Assembly: GCA_958299035.1 (NCBI GenBank)
Contig: CATQJL010000112.1
Span: 48,318,941-48,382,940 of the forward strand
Reading direction: 5' to 3'
DNA length: 64,000 nucleotides
DNA from: Cylicocyclus nassatus
Taxonomy: Eukaryota > Nematoda > Chromadorea > Rhabditida > Strongylidae
Numbering within the stretch: position 1 is the stretch's first letter; every line of letters begins with the position of its first letter. Both the position numbers and the translations under genes were made by a program. This document shows positions 11,927 to 23,923 of this stretch, in pieces. The notes beneath the pieces are model-generated. The model did not search any database and was not told where the DNA came from. It saw only the letters and a program-made list of their open reading frames with translations.

Positions 11927-12396
11927 AATTCCGGTAGGATTAAGAATATCAATCCAATTTTTGGAGGGCTTTTATAGAAGAGTTCAAAGATCATTTACAC
12001 CAAAGATAAGATAAGACATGATATGATATAATAAAAAAAGATAGCACCTAAATGTTGTTCAAAGACTTTCCCCCAACCCTGTAGTTATTTAGCACAAATA
12101 AACAAGCAACCAAGTATTGCGCACAATATAGTCAAGGCAGCATAATAGTGCGTTTAAATTTCATCTACTTCAAGTGGACATGGCGTAGAAGAGGTAAAAA
12201 TCGGAAAAAATTGTTATCGCACAAAAACAGTAAACTCGCGAAGGGTTTGAAACTTTTGTCAACATGCTACCCTTTTTTAACAGCTTTTTATATAAAGTGT
12301 CAATCAATTGCTCTTATTACTTCGATCCTCGAGCCGAGTTTTGTCAAGTGGATGTAAAGAACGGCTGACATACAAGACAATGCTCTGCTCTTTAGT

Positions 12397-13406
12397 GGGA
12401 GACGGTCAAGAGGCGCGATATCTCTGGGTGTCACCAACTTAAAAGCCCATTTCTGCACTACACAAATTTTTAAAAAATTCCAGAGAAAGTCGTTAAGCTT
12501 ACCAGCTGTTCGCAGTTACCATTTACTGATTTTCACGGCTTTTGCTGCAAATATGAGTGAAATATTCACGAAACTGCCATTATTTGCATTTGCATGGGTT
12601 CTTGACCTCCAATGTTTCTGTTTTGGATCTTTTTTAAGATGATAAGATCAGACAGCTCGTGCAACGATCTTCTATAATTTCTCAGAAATTTGAAAGGGAT
12701 GAAATACTTGAAGTGACTTGTTAAACAATAACGGATGTACACCCAAAGCATTCCTAGGATAGATAGCTCATGAGAACTCCCTGACACATAGGCTGTACCA
12801 ACCAGCATCGGTCATGTGACGTCGCGCCTGTGGCGACTTGCGACGGTGCGGTTTGACGCGTGCGAACACTGCTACGCGTTAAGGCACGTCGCATGCGACC
12901 GTGCGTCTTCGCAAGGCATGACAGCGCGAGACCGATGCTGGTTGGTACAGCCTATATATTGATGCCAGGAAGAGGTGATAAACTCAATAACGGCTAATTT
13001 TTTAGATCGGGTTACTACCCAAAGAGGGGTGTATGTCAAGAGGCGCTGTTTTTATTGCCAGCTGGACAAATTGCACATTCTAAATGTTTAATAATGTTTT
13101 AGAGGCCTTTCAAATTTCTGAGAAATTATAGAAGATCGTTGCATGAGCTGTCTGATCTTATCATCTTAAAAAAGATCCAAAACAGAAACATTGGAGGTCA
13201 AGAACCCATGCAAATGCAAATAATGGCAGTTTCGTGAATATTTCACTCATATTTGCAGCAAAAGCCGTGAAAATCAGTAAATGGTAACTTTGAACAGCTA
13301 GTAAGCTAAACGACCATCTCTGGAATTTTTTAAAAATTTGTGTAGTGCAGAAATGGGCTTTTAAGTTGGTGACAGCCAGAGAAATCGCGCCTCTTGACCG
13401 TCTCCC
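12397..13406. repeat. Large inverted repeat (301-bp arms, 408-bp loop)
   Basis: Arms 12,397-12,697 and 13,106-13,406 are near-identical inverted copies (left begins GGGAGACGGTCAAGAGGCGC). The loop holds a 164-bp MITE. Open frames on both strands within the arms mirror each other and are not genes. Unit C carries a single version of the loop sequence in the opposite orientation (about 41,290-41,420). Confidence 0.85.
12790..12953. mobile_element. 164-bp MITE with perfect 24-bp inverted ends
   Basis: Begins AGGCTGTACCAACCAGC and ends in the exact reverse complement; flanked by AT on both sides. The interior is GC-rich and itself nearly palindromic (CGACTTGCGACGG and related motifs). Unit C lacks it: the sequence near 41,335 reads GGCATCAATATATGTCATGG, the reverse complement of the joined flanks. 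Confidence 0.82.
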
Positions 13407-15280
13407 GGAAAGAAGGCCACCATTTTGCGGCCATATGTATGGTGGGTAGCAGAGGAGACAATTGCGGATAGAGCATGATTTTTCCTCCCCCCCCCTTCTT
13501 CTGACTGGTAAACAACAGTTATTGATCATCAGGTGGCCGTTTTTATAGAGAGGATAATACCTCTGTGGTAAATCGAATTGTTTTTCAAAGTTAGAAGAAT
13601 TAGCTGCCGCCACTTCAACGGCAATTTTATAGGAGCGAGCAACGTTAACTGCCTTTTCGGAGATTTTTTGGTTTTCAAGAAAGTTATAAAACCGCCACTG
13701 ATGCATATCTGCGAGTGCGGCATTTCTGCACTTTCCTTTTTTGAAAACCTTTGTGATCGAGTGAGCAGCGTTTGCGGTATCCTGTGAGATCGCTCATAGT
13801 ATATCCAATATAAATGGCACTCGATGATGCAAAAATGTTTATCGGCAACAGACAACGTTGTTTGTTCACATCTGCACAAAAATTCCTTCTTTCATTCGTC
13901 GTGAATGTTGTCAGAAAATGGCTTCTTAGGAAGATTCCTCCTCTTCTGAGGGTGGTCGCTTGCTTTCTCCAGAATCAGTAAGCGGGCAGACTCCTACATA
14001 AATATACATATGAGAAATTATGGCTCAGGAGTTATTTTTTTGATTTGATGTCTACACGATAGAGGTTGATGGGCGTCAATCTTAGTGAGCGGATTTGAGG
14101 CTTTTGTTTTCACTTTGCTTTCGTTCTTAGACAGTATTCAAAAGGTCTCGTGACATTCTTCACTCTTACCTTGGCGGTATTATAGTTTCACTCACCTGTC
14201 TCATCGCAAATCCAATCTAATTTCTTACGCACATCGACGAACCAGCCTGAAACAGCATAGACAGCGAATGCATGCTATTGTACAAACTTTTAAAGCCCAA
14301 TCTTTCGACATTTCTAGTAGTCTTTCTGCTTACTCACCAGCAGATTCAAAAAGTTTTATCGAATGAATGCATATCGAATAAGTCTGAGAAGTAAAATTCT
14401 CGAATTAACGAAATCGATTATCGTTCAGGGTAGAAAGGTTCGAACAAATATTCTGTGCTTTATTTGAATGTCCAGACATTTGAATAGATTATTCGCATAT
14501 AATATCTCTTGGAAGTTTGTTCGCCCACTTCTCAAAAACTCATAACTTCTAATCTTTTCGAAGGATTTGCACATGTCAAGAGGACAAGGAAGTCATGTGC
14601 TTTACAAACAAAAAAAATTCAAACGGTGTTCTACTATCACGCCTAGAATGGGGAAATAAGCTGTAGAAGAAAAGTATCAGTTTTGACTTTCCTACGTAAA
14701 GTTGTCAGTAATCTAGAGTTTGCAAAATCGTAATATTTAGTTCTAGCTTTTGTTTTCTTGAGAGTTTTCCTCAAGTTTCAAGATTTTTTTCTACCTACGC
14801 AAAGCTTGTGCTGATTGAGGGTTTCTAGCAAAAGTTATGATCTGGAAAAAATGTCAGGAAAATTAGATCTGTCATTTTGTATTGTGCTCGAAAATAATCC
14901 TTTTGTAGAAAAGCTCAATCAAAACGAAATTGCTAAGCTAGAAAGAGCAGGAACGTATAAAATCAGCTGCGATCTTCAGGGCGAGTTTGAGATTTTTGAC
15001 AGTTCTACAAAAAACTGAAAATCGAGCGATCTTCTTCAATGCTTTGTGTTAGATGGATATAATAGTTCTGTCGCTTTAAAATTCAAAAATTCGTAACCGC
15101 TCCTTAGGTGAACGTAGTGATATACGAAAAATACCTCCAGATAAATAAATCCATCTGCTTTCTCATGCTCGATGCTCTTTGACGACAGAAGATCCCAGAG
15201 ATAAAAATTTGGATAGGAGGGCTGCTCAAATCCGTGATTTTCGGGATTAAATCGTCAAAAATCTGAAACGCTCCAGAAAA

Positions 15281-15532
15281 ATGTGAGATCATGATTAGAG
15301 GAGTTGTGAGCTGCTTTTTTTCAACGATGCCAAGCTTGTGCGATACGACTTTCCCTTCAAAAAGTGTTGATTTTCGTGATAAATGCAGAAAAAAGCGAAA
15401 AACGCCATTTTTAACCGTTTTTTGCACTTTTAACGAAAATCCTAATTCTTCGCAGAAAAGCTCAATAAGCACAAACTTAGCACCATTGAAAACAGCTCAA
15501 AACTCCTCTAATAAACATGATCTCACATTTTT
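15281..15532. repeat. Short palindromic repeat with about 40-bp arms
   Basis: TGTGAGATCATGATTAGAGG at the left is mirrored by CCTCTAATAAACATGATCTC at the right. Unit C has the equivalent at about 48,130-48,380, so it predates the duplication. The interior carries AAAAAACGCC-type palindromic motifs. Non-coding. Confidence 0.6.
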
Positions 15533-16169
15533 CCGCAGCGTTTTAGATATTTTGACTTATTTTCTTTGAATGATTATCGTGGAAAAGCAGCGAGGACGTT
15601 ATGAGAAAGTGAATAGATTTTTCTATCTGTAGATGTTTTTTGTAAGTTCAGTACTTCATAGAGGGAGCAGTTATCAGTTTTTCAAAATCAAGGACAGAAC
15701 AGAAATCAACCTAGTAGAAGGAATTTAGGTGCGTCATAAAGAGCATAATTTCCTCATTTAGGAACAGTTAACCATGTGAAAATCCTTCGGAAAAATAAGA
15801 TAATACGAGTTTTTAAAAACGGTGAGAATCAACTTTTGGGATGACCTAGTATGAATTTTCGACTGAGCTATCCGAACACTTAGAAGAACCATATCCAAAA
15901 TTGCTGACCCTGCTCCGTCGATGTGGCTCTGTACAAATCCCAATAATTCGAAGAAATTCATTTCAGTAAGAATTCGAGTAAAACCTTCGAATAGTATCCT
16001 TTCAAATCGATCTCCAATGACTCGAGTATTTGATTTTATTCGAAACCCCGTTCTTTGAATCGAGTCCTCGTTTCCTATTCCGACCCCCAGTTCTTTTGAT
16101 AATCGACTTTTTGAGTTTTACTCGGAAATGGAAATCTCCGGGTTTCGAATTTCGAATGCAAATATATAG

Positions 16170-16325
16170 GCTGCTGCATGTTGAAGGCGCAATATCTTCG
16201 AGTGCGAACGCGGCTTTATTAGCCGCAGAGCGCATGAGGCGCAGGATTCACAAGATGAGGATAATACGCGTCGCGTTCACGCCCGCTCAACTAATACTGC
16301 TTCTGCGCCTTCGTCATGCAGTAGT
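16170..16325. mobile_element. 155-bp palindromic MITE, copy 1
   Basis: Ends resemble GGCTGCTGCATGACGAAGG and its complement. A second copy in opposite orientation lies at 25,467-25,622. Unit C appears to lack it near 53,330, so it is probably a unit B insertion. Confidence 0.6.
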
Positions 16326-16908
16326 CTTTACTCGAATGTTTCATTTGAGTGATAGAATTTTTTCCAATTTGGACTAAAGAATAATGCTTTCCAAACTCTT
16401 ATGAAGGAATCCATATGATGACTGGCTAATTTTCGAGGTTAAAAAGGAGCAAAAGTATTTGGTTGGTATTTGGGTCTTGACAAAGGATTGTTGTCGCAGT
16501 GTTTTATAGGTCCTGCAATCTAGATCGAAAAAGGGCACCGTTTAATAGAGCAGCAACAGACACTGATATAGACACAATTTGGTGGGAACCAAGTGTCGTA
16601 GGCGATAGTGGTGTCGTTGAATAGAGACAGCTGAGTGCTGATCTCTAATGAGCAAGCGTGCCGGGGTGGCTTGAACGCTGTGCTGACGGTAAGGTGGCTT
16701 GGACCTTGACCAGATAAGGATTGGGTTTCAATCCTCTTAAGTCAAGAGTTCTTCGTGAACTTTGACTTTTTTATCAAAATGAGCGCTTGTGACTCAAGTT
16801 ACTTTCCTTTCAAATCTCAATGTACTGATCTCCGGTCCTTTGATAGGATTCGTGAGAGATCAATGAGATTGACTGGAAATTTGCACCCACAAAAACTTGT
16901 TCCGCTCT

Positions 16909-17280
16909 CTGGATCACTTACGAAAAGGATTCACAGAAAGTTTCACGGTCTTATGTGGTTATGTGCTGCACTCACAAAATTTGTTCCACCCTCTGGATCG
17001 CTTACGGAAAGGATTCACAGAAAGTTTCACGTATTAGTGTGATTATGTGCTACCTACTGATTTCTCTTACACCTTTCTGGATCACTTACGAAAAGGATAC
17101 ACAGAAATTCTCAGATGGTCAGTGGTATTCCTACTGATTTCTCTTACACCTCTTTGGATCTCTTACGAAAAGGATACACAAAGATTTTCAGATAGTCAGT
17201 GGTAGCCTTCCGATTTTTCTTACACCTCCCTGGATCTCTTACGAAAAGGATACACAGGAATTTTCAGATAATCGGTTGGT
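16909..17280. repeat. Minisatellite, five units of 76-84 bp
   Basis: Units start with CTGGATCACTTACGAAAAGG or a variant at 16,909, 16,993, 17,077, 17,154 and 17,230. The first two units are 84 bp and later ones 76-77 bp, so the array grew by unequal exchange with a length change. It lies in a roughly 1.3-kb segment (about 16,570-17,870) present in unit B but not in C, which also has a direct repeat (AACCAAGTGTCGTAGGCG at about 16,589 and 17,375). Confidence 0.8.
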
Positions 17281-18243
17281 TGTCTTCCTGCCACGCGGGT
17301 CTTCTGGCCTCGATTCCTTTGGTTGCAGATAGAATACGAGGTGGCTTCACTGGTCGATGCACCAATTTGGTGAGAACCAAGTGTCGTAGGCGATAGTGGT
17401 GTCGATAATAATTTATCCACAGACGAACCCGGTGTGAACCGGGGAAGCAACTTGTAATACATTCGGGGGGTCCTTATATAGCTAGTAAGGCGGAGCTGAC
17501 CCGTGCACAATCAGACTGTCCAGGAAATATATGCAAGAAAGAGGATGCCGCGGCTTGGCGCGGCCCCTGGAAGATAGGTGCCACTCACTGGTGAGTGATT
17601 CGGCACTTAAATATAAGCGGTTGGGGAATGTAGCCTGTGGGGAATACCCGTGAGCTATTAGGACTATAGAATTGTTGAGGTTGATGATACATAAATCATC
17701 AACACTCCGGGCGAGCAAGGAGGAGGCGAAATGTGTTAGAATGTAAATAGATAAATACAATCAAAACCTCCTAAAAGCATTCGTACTTAGAAATTGAGAT
17801 ACAGCTGTGTTCATGAGTGTAAGCTATTAGATTAGTTGTCGAGGTTGATGATTCATAATCATCAACAGATAGAGAATGGACATTATTCAAGACTTTCGGA
17901 TCCCGGTCTCGCCTCCATAGGTTCAAGTCGGCCAGGTATAGCACATAATGGTCTAGAGTATTCAACAACTTACCCTCTTTCCGTTTGCTTTCTTTTGTTT
18001 AAGTTTATTCTCGCAACCTACCTCATGGTTTACCCTCGCAATGCCTCTCTCTCTTTTTCCTACTCCGGCTTCGAATCTGCACTGCGCACCTGTGTTTTCT
18101 GTGTATTTTTCTGGCTTTAAATTACCGCTTCCTCCTCAGTGTGAAGTGTAAATGAGCGTTATCCCCCCTTCTACAGATTGTGGATTTTTTGTAGGAGATC
18201 AAATTTCTGCCCTATGAATTTGAAGGCGTATAACGCATATACA

Positions 18244-18441
18244 GTCGAGTAGATTTGCCGCTCAATATAGTGTGCTTGCACTGAAGGTAAAATTTGCGCG
18301 TAAAGAAATAGCTACGCCTGTGACTCCGGTCATTTGCGCGCGCAAAATGTTGGCATTACTGGCGTGGCTACTTGTTCACGCGCAAATTTTGATTTCACCT
18401 TCAGTGCAAACACACTATATTAAGCGGAAAATCTTCTCGAC
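18244..18441. mobile_element. 198-bp foldback element at the last exon of protease copy B
   Basis: Arms share GTCGAGTAGATTTGCCGCTC and a long inner stem with GCGCGTAAAGAAATAGC-type sequence. Unit C lacks it: C has direct continuity from the exon 7 donor into the downstream intron. It begins only a few bases inside the intron 7 donor of copy B. Confidence 0.7.
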
Positions 18442-18442
18442 T

Positions 18443-21400
18443 CTACCTATCAATACACACAAACCAAGGTGCACATCGATCGAAAAACATGTTCTTTTGG
18501 ACAAAGTGAGGAACTACGAGATTGTCCGCTTAAATTTGCGCATATTCCCAAACTGGCCACTTCAGACTGGTATTTATTCCACTTCATGTGATATCAGAAT
18601 CAAATTTCTTTGCTTGATAATGCACCTTACCAAAAAGGAGTTCAATGAAAAGCCAGTAATTTACTGACCCAGCCTAAGTTTTCTTAATGCGAATTCGAAG
18701 CAGCTGTTTTAGAATCTTCTCGTAGTTGCTTTTAATAAGAATTTTATGCTGAATTCGGCGCTGTTGTAAAGCTCGAATAAGCTTGGACAGGTGACTAGAG
18801 AAACCTTTTTAACGCTCACAAACGGAAGCCTTTCAATTGTAGTGCTAACATTTGACGCTGAACATCAACCAACCTACCTTCTACCGCCGGCTTAAGTTTT
18901 CCAAATGTTTTGAAACAGCTGTTTTAGATTATGCATCTTTAAACATCGGTCAACGTACTTTCCATCACCTCTGCAGGATTTGCAGGATCTGGATTCGTAG
19001 AAGTCGTTGTTGTACCAACAAGATAGTATTTCCCAATCAGTTTCTGAAGCAGTGGCCCACCACTGTCTCCCTAGAACGAAGACATGTCACGAGAACAGAA
19101 GAACTCTAACAGGATTATTGAATATACTGTTTTTTCCAAAAAAGCCCCTCCCCCCTCAAGTTTTGGAAAGTAAGCGTAGTGTGTAGCTCACACTGATCGT
19201 TGCTTCATTCTTATGCTTAGTGTATGCCACGAGTGCAGCTTTCTCTTTGGGGTCGGGGTCTTCTTGTACGCTATCGTAATCCACGGCTTGCATAGAATAA
19301 TCTTCTACTTGCATAGAACGACCATCTACTTCCACGGAACGATCTTCAAATTGAAAGTTAAATTCAAATAGAAGAATGAAATTGTACAGTTTATTGGGAT
19401 GGGTGTATTGGGTTGGAACAGCAGGCAGTTGACCACTGGTCGGTCTTATATAGGGCTTAGCACGACTAAAACCAGGGGGTTTCTGGAAGGACACCTTCCC
19501 TTGATATCGCAAAATTATTAGGGTTCTCTGACCTTTCTCCTTTCTTGGTACCGCGCACTATCTCTTGGAGTGCATTCTAGAGCAGGCACTGAATAAACTA
19601 CAAGCAAGAATAGAATCGAAATAAGAAAGGTAAGCGCCAGTGAACACCCAACATCGATGAAATTAAAGCATTCGCTTAGGTGCGCTTCGGTATCCTTTTA
19701 GTTTTTGGCTATGAAGAGAGTAGAAGAAAATTACGAAATCATTTATGCTAATATGAAGCTTCTACATGAATTTTTTGTCATGTAGCTGCTATTAACGAAA
19801 AAAAATGCAAAATTATGTGCGTGGATAGGCAAGTGTCCAGTTCACTAGTTCTTAGGTGAAAAGGGAAAAATCAGGCGCGGTTTTCAGTCATACAAGCCAC
19901 AAGGTTTATCGCCATATCTTTTCTCAGGCGCATGTGCACATCACATTCGGTACATAGCATTGAGTGTTCGGTCCAAAGCAGTGGTCTCGCATTGTGTGAC
20001 ATTGTGTTGAAGCGTGTAAATAGTGCTTTGTTTTGACTAGTTCAAGCCGGCGAGGATGTTTGGATGGAAAATTTCTGGCTTCGGTTTCAAATCTGATGTA
20101 GTTCCCTGGGAGAGGGCTCCCTCCCCCCACCCTCTCGCATCCCGCAAAGACGACGGCTTTGCTTTCTTTCTTAAAAAAAGGAATCAAGCTTGTGGTATCA
20201 GCTGGGCCGGGTCTACTATACGAGCAGTAAAGTTTGAATGGTTAGTGTCGTTTTCGAGACACATCGTTTGTCGACTACTTTTAGTGGCATGGCACAAGTT
20301 TGGCCAACTATGCAATGAGTTACACATATTGGGCTAAACAAGTCTGCTTTGTACTCACTATATGGTCCGTATCCAATGGATTTGGCTTTCTGAGGGATAG
20401 CATCATTCGCTTGGGGCATACAAATAGGTGGGCCTCTTACGTCCCCCTCGAGCTCGATCACACCAATGTCATACGAACTAGTATTCTTGCAAGCTTCGTT
20501 CACGTTATCATAATTCCGATCCCTGTGTACCTGGAGAAACAGTGCTATGTACTAATTTGGGATTACAAGGGGACACAGTTCACTTACAGATGCTACTCTA
20601 TGAATATCTTTTCCAACCCAGCATTTTGAGGTGCTGCAGTTGCTTGGAAGAAAAACACCAAGTCTCTGAGCGGGCAGTCCTTGTAATTGTAATTGCCCGG
20701 TAGTCAGACTAGGAAAAGATTTACGGTCGTCAGAGGAAAGTTGAATCAAGCAGTACCTTTTATTACATGCTTCCGTTTTATTTATGACTAAGCAATGTGC
20801 AGCGGTCAGAATGTGGCGATATGAGATTAGCACGCCGCTGCAAAAAGGCGCGCTATGGGATCCATTATCTGAAACCCGATATTGATTTGCTGCAGCAGTT
20901 GCAAGCTTGACTAGAAATGCTACGAAAGGCACTAACCATCGTAGGACAAAGCAACCGCAAAGGGATATTTTGATCGATCGGCCCGATATCGCTTGTACAC
21001 GTTGGGTGCTACTAAATCAAGGCACATGTTATTCATTACAATAAATCTCAACTAAGGTACAATAAAAAATAGAATGTTTTTAACCCTTATGGCGGGTTTC
21101 CAGCCGAGTGCCTACCAAGTAATAAAAATTTCAGATGAGTTGTTTATGACTGCTACGTCGTGTTAGATAATTGTACTTTTTGTAAGATGCTATTGGAGCT
21201 GCTTTACGGACTTTTCAACGCTTTGGATCGTCAAAGTTGCGCTTTCACTTCGCCTATGCGAACTAGATTCTTAAAGTGCATCAGTTAACAGGAAAATCTC
21301 CAGAATGGTGTGTGCTTTGCAGCTTCTGTGAAAAACAGACAGCATTTTCAGATTCAAAAATAGTTGCTATGCAAAATCGATTTTTATGCTTTATTTAGAA

Positions 21401-21634
21401 CTCTAAAAGTACGCAGAAGTGAATGCAATAAAGACTTCTTTGTCATGTTCAACTGCGATGACTGAGTCGCTGATAACTATAATAATCTGCCCGATTTTGA
21501 AACAAGTATTCGATACTGTCTTTGTTACCTGCAGACTTGCTGCACCTTTCCTTCAGCTTCGAATTCTCTTCTTCAGTAATTTTCCCCGCATGTGCTGCTT
21601 GAACGAGGAAAAGCAACCAGAGTAGTATGATCAT
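18443..21634 (-). CDS. Secreted trypsin-like serine protease, paralogue B (7 exons)
   Basis: Predicted secreted S1 peptidase that would cleave proteins outside the cell; it resembles the divergent nematode trypsin-like (DUF316-type) group. Exons on the minus strand: 21,634-21,529; 20,910-20,757; 20,708-20,588; 20,530-20,359; 19,343-19,192; 19,070-18,959; 18,513-18,443. Phases agree at every junction and the sum is 888 nt (295 residues plus stop). Signal peptide residues 1-16 (MIILLWLLFLVQAAHA). Catalytic His74 in HILTAAHC, Asp148 in YDIGVIEL, Ser238 in GDSGGPLLQK, so the full triad is present. The usual Cys before GDSGG is absent. Upstream exons have GT donors, and the exon 2 acceptor is ambiguous among in-frame AGs. 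Exon 7 ends at a TAG inside what is intron 7 in copy C, next to a foldback insertion. Neighbours are only repeats and the paralogous units. The model is strong for exons 1-6, weaker for the ends of exons 5 and 7. Confidence 0.8.
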
Positions 21635-21868
21635 CTGAAGACAAGTTTGATATTTCTTGCGTTACGCAGATATAGAGTCTTACTATAGCAACGAGTCAAT
21701 GTTTGATACATTCTTATTAATTGAGGCGATTTATTTACGAATCACTAGCATAGAGATCAGACTTGTTGCTGGTTACCATTAACTGTTTCATCTCGTCTGA
21801 TTGATCAGTCATGTTCTATCTGATGCCACATCATATCGGGTCGTGATGAGCGACGAATATCAGCAACA

Positions 21869-21949
21869 TGCATCGCCTCCACGGACTACTGATCCTTTCC
21901 CATATTTATTCTTTGCTCCGCAAGGATCAGTAGTCCAAGGAGGCGGCAC
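21869..21949. repeat. Hairpin upstream of protease B exon 1
   Basis: Inverted repeat with GGACTACTGATCCTTTCCC on the left and AAGGATCAGTAGTCC on the right. Unit C keeps an eroded version (58,302-58,365), unit A shows none. It sits between the first exon and the TATA-bearing region. Probably an old MITE fixed before the B/C split. Confidence 0.6.
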
Positions 21950-22189
21950 CTATCGGATTCAAACAGATAAATAGGCATTTTGTATAGCTATGCTTAAACT
22001 AAAAAACGAGTACAATGGATGTGTAGCTCGTAAAAGAAGCTGCGTTTTTCTGCATCAGATACTAGTTAGATTTCGGAGTGCAAAAAGCGCTAACAATGTA
22101 AATGATCCAAAAGTGAGAGGACACAAGTCTATGAAATTCAAGCAGGAAGCTTGAGCTGATTGGAGATAATGTGGACGAAGATAGTGAGT

Positions 22190-22203
22190 GGCTTTTATAC
22201 GGC
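22190..22203 (-). promoter_or_regulatory. TATA box candidate for protease copy B
   Basis: GCCGTATAAAAGCC on the minus strand, about 560 bp before the ATG, within the region shared with units A and C. Confidence 0.4.
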
Positions 22204-23340
22204 TTTTTTGACTCATTTTTAATATTCTTTTCCCATTTCACTCTCTAAAAAATGTCGAAAGCAATGCTTCCACAGTGTCATCACCAAACAAAACTTTTAC
22301 CAGCTATCTCAGCTACTCAGATATACATCAAATGGCCATATTTCGGCATTCTCTCATTGTCTGATCTCTCATCAGCGACGAAGAATATTGTGTTTCAATT
22401 CTTCCAATATATGCAGTGAATCATGAGCTTCAAAAACATCTTATGCCAAAAGGCTTAATCACACTAGGATGTTCACCTTTTCTCTCCACACTTTATTACA
22501 TTCGTCATCACTTCATGATATCATATGCTAAAAGTTCTTCATCATTGTAATCCTTGCCATTCTTCTGTATGTATCACTTGGAACATCAATGTTATGCAAT
22601 GTGCTGCGTAGTGGTTCCTGAAGACTTTCTGAACACAAACTTCTAATGCTATATCCGAAAAGCAAAACACTCCGCAGCACACATTCAAACCTAGTAAAAT
22701 CGCTATTAATACTAGCATAGAATCTCTCGTTACTTCAACTCGGCAGTGTAATCGACCTTCTAACTATCTATTATCTAAGCCACATTGCATGATTTCCCGT
22801 CCAGAGAAATTCTGCTCAAATGGAACGGTCCGTAAGCATAATCGTCTAAGAAGGCGGTTGCGGTAGCCGTCGTTGCGACTTACATTTGCAGATTCTGTCA
22901 ATTGAATAAGCCCTGATAGGATTCAAAAGTTGCTAAGCAGCCTGTCGCTCATCATTCGCAGCCTTATCGGTTGCTTCCGTAGTTTGAAGACATCGTCCAC
23001 CACAGACTGGGCGTGGTGAAATTTTGATGCGGTATAATAGCCGGATCGCAAAAGCAAATTTTCTGCAATAAATTCACTGCAAAAAGTAGATTCCGCAGCG
23101 AGAAAATTGCTTAGGAGAACGAATGCGTATGAGTGATTTCGCGATTTTGTCCATGGCAATGAGTTTGCAAACTAGGCTCCAGAAGTACCTATGAAGCCAA
23201 ATATGAGTCTCCCATACAAATTCACATTCCCATAATTTACGTCAATTCGCTGATCGCACGGACGCCCACTCTGCGGACCGCTCTCGGCGCGGTTGAAATG
23301 TTCCGAGAGCACGATTTGTGCAATGGCGCATTTGTACGGG

Positions 23341-23909
23341 GGCAAGCGTTTTACCTCGCGGCGCGTGCTCCGCAGTCATGTCCGGTCCTTGCGATCAACG
23401 AATCAACTATAGTTAGTTTGATGCCAATCGCGGACTAAGGCCCAGTCGACAACTGTCCAGCCTGTAGCGCATGATAACTCGTCACAACCAACTTTGGGAG
23501 GTGGGGCACTGTTCTTGGAAATCTTGTCTAGACAAAACGACTTTTAGAGGATGTTTACGCGGAGTAGCTCCTTAGTCAAACTTATCACTCGATCTGATTA
23601 CGCGACTCTCCGAAACCAAAAGGACAGTTTTCTTGTAAACTTCAGATCGAACGAGATATCCGTGACTCCATTGTGGGCATCTTTCACTTCATCAGCGCAA
23701 AACACATGCAAGGGCTACGTATCTGCTCCTAGGCGTCTTGTTCTACGTTCCATCTGTTAGTCTTTGAGACCGAGTGATCTTCGGTCTTTTTACGCGCTGT
23801 AAAACATAGTTCTTTAGCTTTCAAGATCGCATTCGTTCCTTTAAGTTGCATTATGCTCAGAAATAGCAGATATAAGTGCGATAAAAGACGAAAACAAAGG
23901 ATCTGCTTT
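23341..23909. other. Stretch without recognisable genes
   Basis: Similarity to unit C ends near 23,340. The remainder has weak resemblance to about 2,640-2,760 (CTCGTCACA..CCAA..TTTG and TTGTCTAGACAA-type motifs) but no coding signal that I can identify. Confidence 0.35.
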
Positions 23910-23923
23910 CATACTAGCTATAA

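Larger units (their letters stand above)
10407..12081 (-). mobile_element. Tc1/mariner (DD37D) transposon, otherwise intact, disrupted by insertion
   Basis: Ends are perfect inverted repeats of 26 bp beginning CAGGGTTGGGGGAAAG, flanked by TA at 10,405-10,406 and 12,082-12,083. Total length is 1,675 bp, of which 364 bp is a later insertion. The element sits in duplicated sequence: unit C carries the empty site near 40,964 (TTTATAGTTATTTAGC), matching the flanks TTTATA and GTTATTTAGC here. It therefore inserted into unit B after B and C separated, or was lost from C. Confidence 0.92.
10360..23340 (+). repeat. Segmental duplication unit B
   Basis: Colinear and same-orientation similarity with unit C. 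For example 12,083-12,390 matches 40,970-41,290; 13,800-14,250 matches 45,280-45,700; 15,135-15,540 matches 48,000-48,390; 15,590-16,000 matches 50,640-50,830 plus 52,765-53,220; 17,880-19,650 matches 53,560-54,840; 19,830-21,950 matches 56,350-58,390; 22,090-23,330 matches 60,840-62,080. Similarity is broken by unit-specific insertions. It contains a complete protease gene. Confidence 0.85.

Noticed and set aside
13161..13706. 181-codon minus-strand frame
   Set aside because: Runs through one arm of a large inverted repeat and its flank; no domain, and unit C does not preserve it.
22923..23159. Minus-strand frame shared with 61,476-61,742
   Set aside because: Both copies share a short stretch (FKLRKQP/FKLRRQP) but neither has matching ends or splice sites, and the shared identity is what the segmental duplication predicts.
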